Shown in pieces: positions 58,670-64,000 of a stretch of DNA of 64,000 bases; the stretch's first letter is position 1, and every line of letters begins with the position of its first letter. Below the pieces are notes generated by a model. The model did no database searches, was not told where the DNA came from, and saw only the letters and a list, made by a program, of their open reading frames with translations. Origin of the DNA: Mariniflexile sp. TRM1-10 (GTDB lineage Bacteria > Bacteroidota > Bacteroidia > Flavobacteriales > Flavobacteriaceae); the NCBI RefSeq assembly GCF_003425985.1, contig NZ_CP022985.1:409501-473500 (forward strand), given 5' to 3'. The position numbers and the translations under genes were made by a program.

Positions 58670-59603
58670 AAGCTTTAGGCAAAAACACTTCAGCTATCAT
58701 ACAGCGTGCACTTCCACCACCACAAGCTTCAATAATATCCAAAGAACTGGAAAGTATATTGGTATGTTTTTTAAGCCTTTCTATTTGACTTGCAGTTAAA
58801 GAATCGTAAGCTGCTTGGCTCATCACTAAATACCGCTCATCATTAGCTCCCTTAACTTGTAACATATTACCAGCAAAATTATTGACCTGTGCTTCGGTAA
58901 TATCAATGATGTCTTTACCATCTTGCTTTAAATGGTCAATGACATTCTTACGCTCTTTTTTATCATCAATACTACTTAAACAAATAACCGCAAAGGTTTC
59001 CCCCACACACATCATAACATTGGTATGGTAAATGGCTTTTCGTTGCCCATTTACGGTTTGGTTTGCCGTAAAAATAACGGGCATGTATTCAAAATCTTCA
59101 CAAAATTCAATAAACAACTCTTCGTCAGCTCTGGGAGACAAGGCACAATAGGCTTTTCTGTTTACCCTGTCCAGCAATACACTTCCAGTGCCTTCAAGAA
59201 ACACACCTTCTTCCTCTGCATCTGTGTAGTCAAAAATATTTTTAATAACAAAGCCTGCATTTTCGACAGCTTCAAGCACATCTTCATTACGTTCCAAACG
59301 TCTGTTTTCTGCAAACATAGGGTACAAACCAACATTGCCATTTTCGTGAAACGACACCCAATTGTTTGGAAAAATAGCATCGGGCGTATCAAATTCATTA
59401 GTATCATTCACCACAATGACATTTACACCAACTCCACGAAGCTTTTCAACAAAGCCATCAAACTCTTGTTGCGCTTTGGCATTAACCGTTTGTGGCAATA
59501 TAGTATCTATTACTTTTTGGTAATAGTTGTTTACCGCCGTTTGTTCGTTCATCCTAAAATTTATAGGGCGAATCATTAAAATGGTGTTTGTAGTCTGTTG
59601 CAT
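58668..59603 (-). CDS. ctlX: Citrulline-utilisation-type hydrolase CtlX (amidinotransferase fold)
   Basis: The 311-residue enzyme belongs to the guanidino-group modifying superfamily. DAIFPNNWVSFHENG holds the substrate loop and EACGGGSARCMIAEVF the C-terminal catalytic cysteine, the pattern of CtlX proteins linked to citrulline use in Francisella. It likely hydrolyses citrulline or a related ureido or guanidino compound. A second superfamily member is two genes away on the same strand (60717). The stop codon lies on the repeat end. An internal ATG 9 codons on is an alternative start. Confidence 0.85.
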   Translation of the reverse strand: MQQTTNTILMIRPINFRMNEQTAVNNYYQKVIDTILPQTVNAKAQQEFDGFVEKLRGVGVNVIVVNDTNEFDTPDAIFPNNWVSFHENGNVGLYPMFAENRRLERNEDVLEAVENAGFVIKNIFDYTDAEEEGVFLEGTGSVLLDRVNRKAYCALSPRADEELFIEFCEDFEYMPVIFTANQTVNGQRKAIYHTNVMMCVGETFAVICLSSIDDKKERKNVIDHLKQDGKDIIDITEAQVNNFAGNMLQVKGANDERYLVMSQAAYDSLTASQIERLKKHTNILSSSLDIIEACGGGSARCMIAEVFLPKA

Positions 59604-59767
59604 AACATAATTTATATTACAAAAGTATAACTATTTATATAATGAACTCAGATTACTATCATTGCTTTTATGTTAAAAAAAATAATAACTTCGTTAATAA
59701 CCAATTTACTATTCTACCTTTATATTTAAGCGTTTTTAAATTTTCTCTTTGCATCTAAAAAATTAAA

Positions 59768-60709
59768 ATGAAAAAAACTATTTTATTAATTTTAATATGT
59801 ATGACCTCATTAATCATACAGGCTCAAGCTGATATTAAATTTTGGCGTGTTGATAATCTTTCCCAAATTGGCGAAAATAATGTACAGGTTATTGGAAACC
59901 CTAAGATCATAAATACGGAAATAGGCGATGTTGTTGAATTTAATGGTATTGGTGATGGCTTAATTGTAAACAACAATCCTGTAGCTGGAGCAACTGCATT
60001 TACTATTGAAATTATTTTTAAACCTTATACTGGCGGAGGTATAGAACAGCGGTTTCTTCATTTACAGCAAGACGACAATAATAGAATACTTATAGAATTG
60101 CGAAATAACGACCATATGAACTGGAGCCTTGATACGTTTATAAAATCGGGAAGTTCTAGTCAAGCATTATTAGATTACGCCTATGCTCACAATTTGAATG
60201 AATGGGTGCACGCAGCTTTAGTGTTTAAAGATGGCGGCATGGTGCATTATGTTAATGGAGAAAAAGAGCTGGAAGGCACCGTAAATTATCAAGTTGTAAA
60301 TTCTGGACAAACCTCATTAGGTGTTCGAATGAATCAGGTTTCATGGTTTAAAGGAGCTATCCATTCTGTAAAAGTAACTCATGATGCACTTAATCCTGAA
60401 GATTTTATGGAGATTGGACAAAATTTAAATGTAAAAAATGCTGAAGACAATCAATCGATGAGTCAAATTTTCCCCAACCCTATCCTATCATTTGGCCTAT
60501 TGAAATACCAACTAGCAGAATCTTCAAAAGTTTCTATTAAATTGATTAATGTCTATGGAGAAGAAATAGCGACTATTTTTGAAGGTTTTAAAAATACAGG
60601 TACCCATGAATTAGAAATTAATTGTAATAATTTAAATGCTGGGATATATTTTGTAGCGATTAATTACATGAACAGAAGCTCTGTTCAAAAAATTATTGTT
60701 ACAAATTAA
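59768..60709 (+). CDS. LamG-domain protein with type IX secretion C-terminal signal
   Basis: The 313-residue exported protein has a signal peptide (to about IIQAQA), a LamG/concanavalin-like domain (residues ~40-215; FTIEIIFKPYTGGG, WVHAALVFKDGGMVHYVNGE), and a C-terminal sorting domain with IFPNPI, LINVYGEEI and GIYFVAINY ending KIIVTN, the T9SS type A signal. It should be exported and anchored at or released from the surface, binding glycan or protein. It is the only gene on this strand between two hydrolase genes. Confidence 0.86.
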   Translation: MKKTILLILICMTSLIIQAQADIKFWRVDNLSQIGENNVQVIGNPKIINTEIGDVVEFNGIGDGLIVNNNPVAGATAFTIEIIFKPYTGGGIEQRFLHLQQDDNNRILIELRNNDHMNWSLDTFIKSGSSSQALLDYAYAHNLNEWVHAALVFKDGGMVHYVNGEKELEGTVNYQVVNSGQTSLGVRMNQVSWFKGAIHSVKVTHDALNPEDFMEIGQNLNVKNAEDNQSMSQIFPNPILSFGLLKYQLAESSKVSIKLINVYGEEIATIFEGFKNTGTHELEINCNNLNAGIYFVAINYMNRSSVQKIIVTN

Positions 60710-60716
60710 TTTAAAA

Positions 60717-61631
60717 TCAATCCCTAATTAAAGGCATGGTGGTACAACGCAACAAGCCTTCCTGTTTTGAAATTTCTGCATAAGGTACTTCTTCAACCGT
60801 AAACCCTTGTTGGCGCAACCATGTGTTTAGTCGTGTAAAGTTTTTTTCTGAGATGATAACATCTTCAGAAATTGAAAAAATATTACTGTTCATATCATAC
60901 ATTTCTTGTTTGGTAATTTCAAAAACATTCTCTTTTCCAAAGAAATTAACCAGCCAATTATACTCACGTTCTATTAAAAACCCATTTCTATGTATGATGG
61001 CTTTTCCTTTGCCTAAAGGTTGAAAACAGCAATCTAAATGCAGGGCATTTTCTTTGGCATTGGTGTTGGATTTTCTAAGTTCGAACGACTTGACCGTTTT
61101 CTCCGGAAACAATTCTTGTATGGCAATAACCGCATCCATATTGGTACGGGCTGTTATTAATTCAGGATAATCTTCACCAGAATAGGTCCCAATAAAAATA
61201 TAATCATTCCAAGGTACCACATCACCTCCTTCTACATGACATTCTGGTGGTAATACAATACGGTTTTTTCTATCAACTTGATTCCAAACATAGCGAATGG
61301 CTTCAATTTCAGGTTCTCTGTTTGGCAAAATATTAGCTCTAATAATTTTGTCTTCAATAACAAAGGCAATGTCACGCGAAAATATCTGGTTACAATCTTT
61401 AATAACTTGAGGTCTAAAAACCTGAACATCATACTTTTTAAAAACGGCTGCCACAGCATCCATTTCTAGAATCATATCAGCTTCTTGAGGATATGTGCCA
61501 GCCAATACATGTTCGATGCTTTTAGGATCATAACAATCCTCTACACGTGGTATGGGACCGTTACTTTCGGCAGTTCCTAAAATAACGGCTCTTAACCTTG
61601 AGATTTCGTTTTTTATATTGAGTTCTAGCAT
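60717..61631 (-). CDS. Arginine deiminase / dimethylargininase-like amidinohydrolase
   Basis: A 304-residue protein of the amidinotransferase/deiminase fold. FSRDIAFVIEDKIIRAN, ECHVEGGDVVPWNDYIFIGTYS (two parts of the catalytic Asp/His/Glu set) and the C-terminal nucleophile region GLLRCTTMPLIRD are visible. It probably acts on arginine or methylated arginine; exact substrate unknown. The ATG at 61631 is preferred over 61655, where the extra residues are atypical. Together with CtlX it suggests use of arginine-derived compounds. Confidence 0.82.
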   Translation of the reverse strand: MLELNIKNEISRLRAVILGTAESNGPIPRVEDCYDPKSIEHVLAGTYPQEADMILEMDAVAAVFKKYDVQVFRPQVIKDCNQIFSRDIAFVIEDKIIRANILPNREPEIEAIRYVWNQVDRKNRIVLPPECHVEGGDVVPWNDYIFIGTYSGEDYPELITARTNMDAVIAIQELFPEKTVKSFELRKSNTNAKENALHLDCCFQPLGKGKAIIHRNGFLIEREYNWLVNFFGKENVFEITKQEMYDMNSNIFSISEDVIISEKNFTRLNTWLRQQGFTVEEVPYAEISKQEGLLRCTTMPLIRD

Positions 61632-61646
61632 GGTGTAAATATAAAA

Positions 61647-61675
61647 AAGCTCCACAATGTTTAGTCATGGAGCTT
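61647..61675 (-). terminator. Terminator of gltA
   Basis: AAGCTCCA (61647-61654) pairs with TGGAGCTT (61668-61675); on the minus strand a T run follows. It lies between the gltA stop and the deiminase-like gene. Confidence 0.78.
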
Positions 61676-61696
61676 CTTATTTTTTTACACTAAAAA

Positions 61697-62983
61697 TTAT
61701 CTTTTTTCTATGGGTACAAAAGACCTTTCGGTAGCTCCTGTATAAATTTGTCTTGGCCTTCCAATTGGCTCTTTGCGTAAACGCATTTCACGCCATTGTG
61801 CAATCCAACCTGGCAAACGTCCTAATGCAAACATCACGGTAAACATATCGGTTGGTATGCCCATACCTCTATATATGATTCCTGAGTAGAAATCGACATT
61901 AGGATATAATTTTCTATCTACAAAATATTTGTCTTCCAAGGCTTCTTTTTCAAGTCCTTTAGCTATATCCAAAATAGGATCTTCGACACCTAAATCACTT
62001 AATACTTCATCCGCAGCTTTTTTAATGATCTTAGCACGTGGATCAAAGTTTTTGTAAACACGGTGACCAAAGCCCATTAAACGGAATGGATCTTCCTTGT
62101 CTTTCGCTTTAGCCATATACTTTTTAGTATCACCTCCATCTTCTTTTATGGCTTCAAGCATTTCTAATACAGCTTGGTTAGCACCACCATGAAGTGGTCC
62201 CCAAAGTGCTGAAATACCAGCAGATAGTGAAGCGAATAAACCTGCGTGCGATGAACCTACAATTCTAACGGTAGATGTAGAACAGTTTTGTTCGTGGTCG
62301 GCATGTAAAATCAATAATTTATCTAAAGCATCAACTAATATTTTGTTTTGTTTATAATCACCATTTGGTTTTTTAAACATCATTTTTAAAATATTTTCTA
62401 CATAACCTAAAGAATCGTCTCCGTAATCTAATGGCAATCCTAATTTTTTACGATAAGTCCAAGCTACCAACACTGGAAATTTACCCATTATTTTCACCAC
62501 AGATTTGTACATATCTGCCTCAGAATTTACATTTACTGAAGAAGGGTTAAATGCTGTTAATGCACTGGTTAATGAAGAAATAACCCCCATTGGGTGAGCA
62601 GATTTCGGAAATGCTTCTACAATTTTTTTCACATCTTCATCTACTACCGATTGTGCTTTTATATCGTTATGAAACTTTTCGTTTTGCTCTTTAGTTGGAA
62701 GTTCTCCAAAAATCAAAAGGTAAGCAACTTCTAAAAAATCGGCTTTTTCAGCCAACTCTTCAATAGAATATCCTCTGTATCTTAAAATGCCTTTTTCACC
62801 ATCCAAAAACGTAATAGCACTCTCGCAAGAACCTGTATTTTTATACCCCGGATCAATGGTAATTACACCTTCTGATGCGCTTCTAAAATTTGAAATATCA
62901 ATAGCTAGTTCCTTTTCTGTTCCTTCTATTACAGGAAGCTCTATTTTTTTTCCGTTGACTTCAATGGTCGCAGTATTTGCCAT
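61697..62983 (-). CDS. gltA: Citrate synthase
   Basis: The 428-residue type II citrate synthase condenses acetyl-CoA and oxaloacetate. LHADHEQNCSTSTVRIVGSS and SALWGPLHGGANQAVLEML hold the active-site histidines, GFGHRVYKNFDPRAKI the arginine and the last catalytic aspartate is in VDFYSGIIYRGMGI. The N-terminal beta domain is present, as in the hexameric Gram-negative enzyme. It lies downstream of eno in the same direction, but each has its own terminator. Confidence 0.96.
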   Translation of the reverse strand: MANTATIEVNGKKIELPVIEGTEKELAIDISNFRSASEGVITIDPGYKNTGSCESAITFLDGEKGILRYRGYSIEELAEKADFLEVAYLLIFGELPTKEQNEKFHNDIKAQSVVDEDVKKIVEAFPKSAHPMGVISSLTSALTAFNPSSVNVNSEADMYKSVVKIMGKFPVLVAWTYRKKLGLPLDYGDDSLGYVENILKMMFKKPNGDYKQNKILVDALDKLLILHADHEQNCSTSTVRIVGSSHAGLFASLSAGISALWGPLHGGANQAVLEMLEAIKEDGGDTKKYMAKAKDKEDPFRLMGFGHRVYKNFDPRAKIIKKAADEVLSDLGVEDPILDIAKGLEKEALEDKYFVDRKLYPNVDFYSGIIYRGMGIPTDMFTVMFALGRLPGWIAQWREMRLRKEPIGRPRQIYTGATERSFVPIEKR

Positions 62984-63106
62984 AAATGTGAATGATTTTT
63001 TAATTCTTAAATTGGATTGCTAATTTACGAAATATCCCCTTATTAATAGAAGTGTTGAAAGCAAAGATTTAATCATTTAACAAATTGTTTGAAATTAATG
63101 CAAAAA

Positions 63107-63139
63107 AAAAAGCGATTATTAAAATAATAACCGCTTTTT
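63107..63139 (-). terminator. Terminator of eno
   Basis: AAAAAGCG and TTATT pair with AATAA and CGCTTTTT across one mismatch; on the minus strand a run of about ten Ts follows, 18 bp after the enolase stop. Confidence 0.85.
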
Positions 63140-63156
63140 AAAAAAAATTAATTTTC

Positions 63157-64000
<844 letters not shown>

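Overview
The window reads as a piece of chromosome from a member of the Flavobacteriaceae (Bacteroidota), probably marine. The base composition is AT-rich, coding is dense, promoters use the Bacteroidota -7 box TAnnTTTG, and Shine-Dalgarno sequences are weak. Diagnostic gene content includes a ccoN-ccoO fusion in a ccoI-S-NO-Q-P-G-H cluster, a type IX secretion C-terminal tail, a REC-Crp fusion regulator, and PASTA/rluD next to ddl/coaD. No rRNA, tRNA or CRISPR array was recognised.

Layout. 1-9.5 kb: the start of pyruvate phosphate dikinase, a long-chain acyl-CoA ligase, and a MarR-controlled beta-oxidation operon (marR-fadN-fadA-fadE) with a small four-helix-bundle gene lodged between fadA and fadE. 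9.5-13.9 kb: exported proteins (a small lipocalin-like protein, M28 and M1 peptidases) and a YdeI-like protein. 13.9-17.4 kb: a sucrose-phosphate-synthase-like glycosyltransferase and a sucrose-phosphatase-like/GH100-like fusion. 17.7-20.4 kb: a MoxR/ChlI-like AAA+ ATPase with a VWA partner. 20.5-40.7 kb: an oxygen-limitation island holding an Fnr-like regulator, two universal stress proteins, a PAS histidine kinase with a REC-Crp fusion, a lipid kinase/phosphatase pair, the whole cbb3 oxidase cluster, an IS110-family element, hemN and a lipoprotein Cu/Zn superoxide dismutase. 41-54 kb: housekeeping genes (rluD, PASTA, ddl, coaD, SulP, NUDIX, pyrE, birA, rsfS, ftsH, LUD, cdsA, psd, acyl-CoA-binding protein). 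54-64 kb: argS, a TPR histidine kinase, two guanidino-group hydrolases around a T9SS protein, citrate synthase and the 3' part of enolase.

The main regulatory result is five 14-bp sites matching ATGAY-N4-RTCAT, upstream of ppdK, usp, ccoI, ccoS-NO-Q-P and hemN. In all five the palindrome centre lies exactly 36.5 bp upstream of the last base of a -7 box (perfect TAnnTTTG in three, one mismatch in two). This is the spacing expected for an activator centred at about -41.5, so the five genes look like one Crp/Fnr regulon whose candidate regulators lie in the same window.

The second result is a family of ~160-bp palindromic repeats with AGARRCTGTTTAAA-type ends (37441, 48329, 58506, a related element at 2816, solo ends at 15301 and 22141). 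They share a small central hairpin with compensatory base changes, and four of their ends fall on the stop codon of the neighbouring gene. The IS110 element is bracketed by similar ends and appears to be nested in such a repeat. Other unrelated palindromic elements lie at 9521, 26589, 43901 and 56002; the one at 26589 sits in the ccoI leader.
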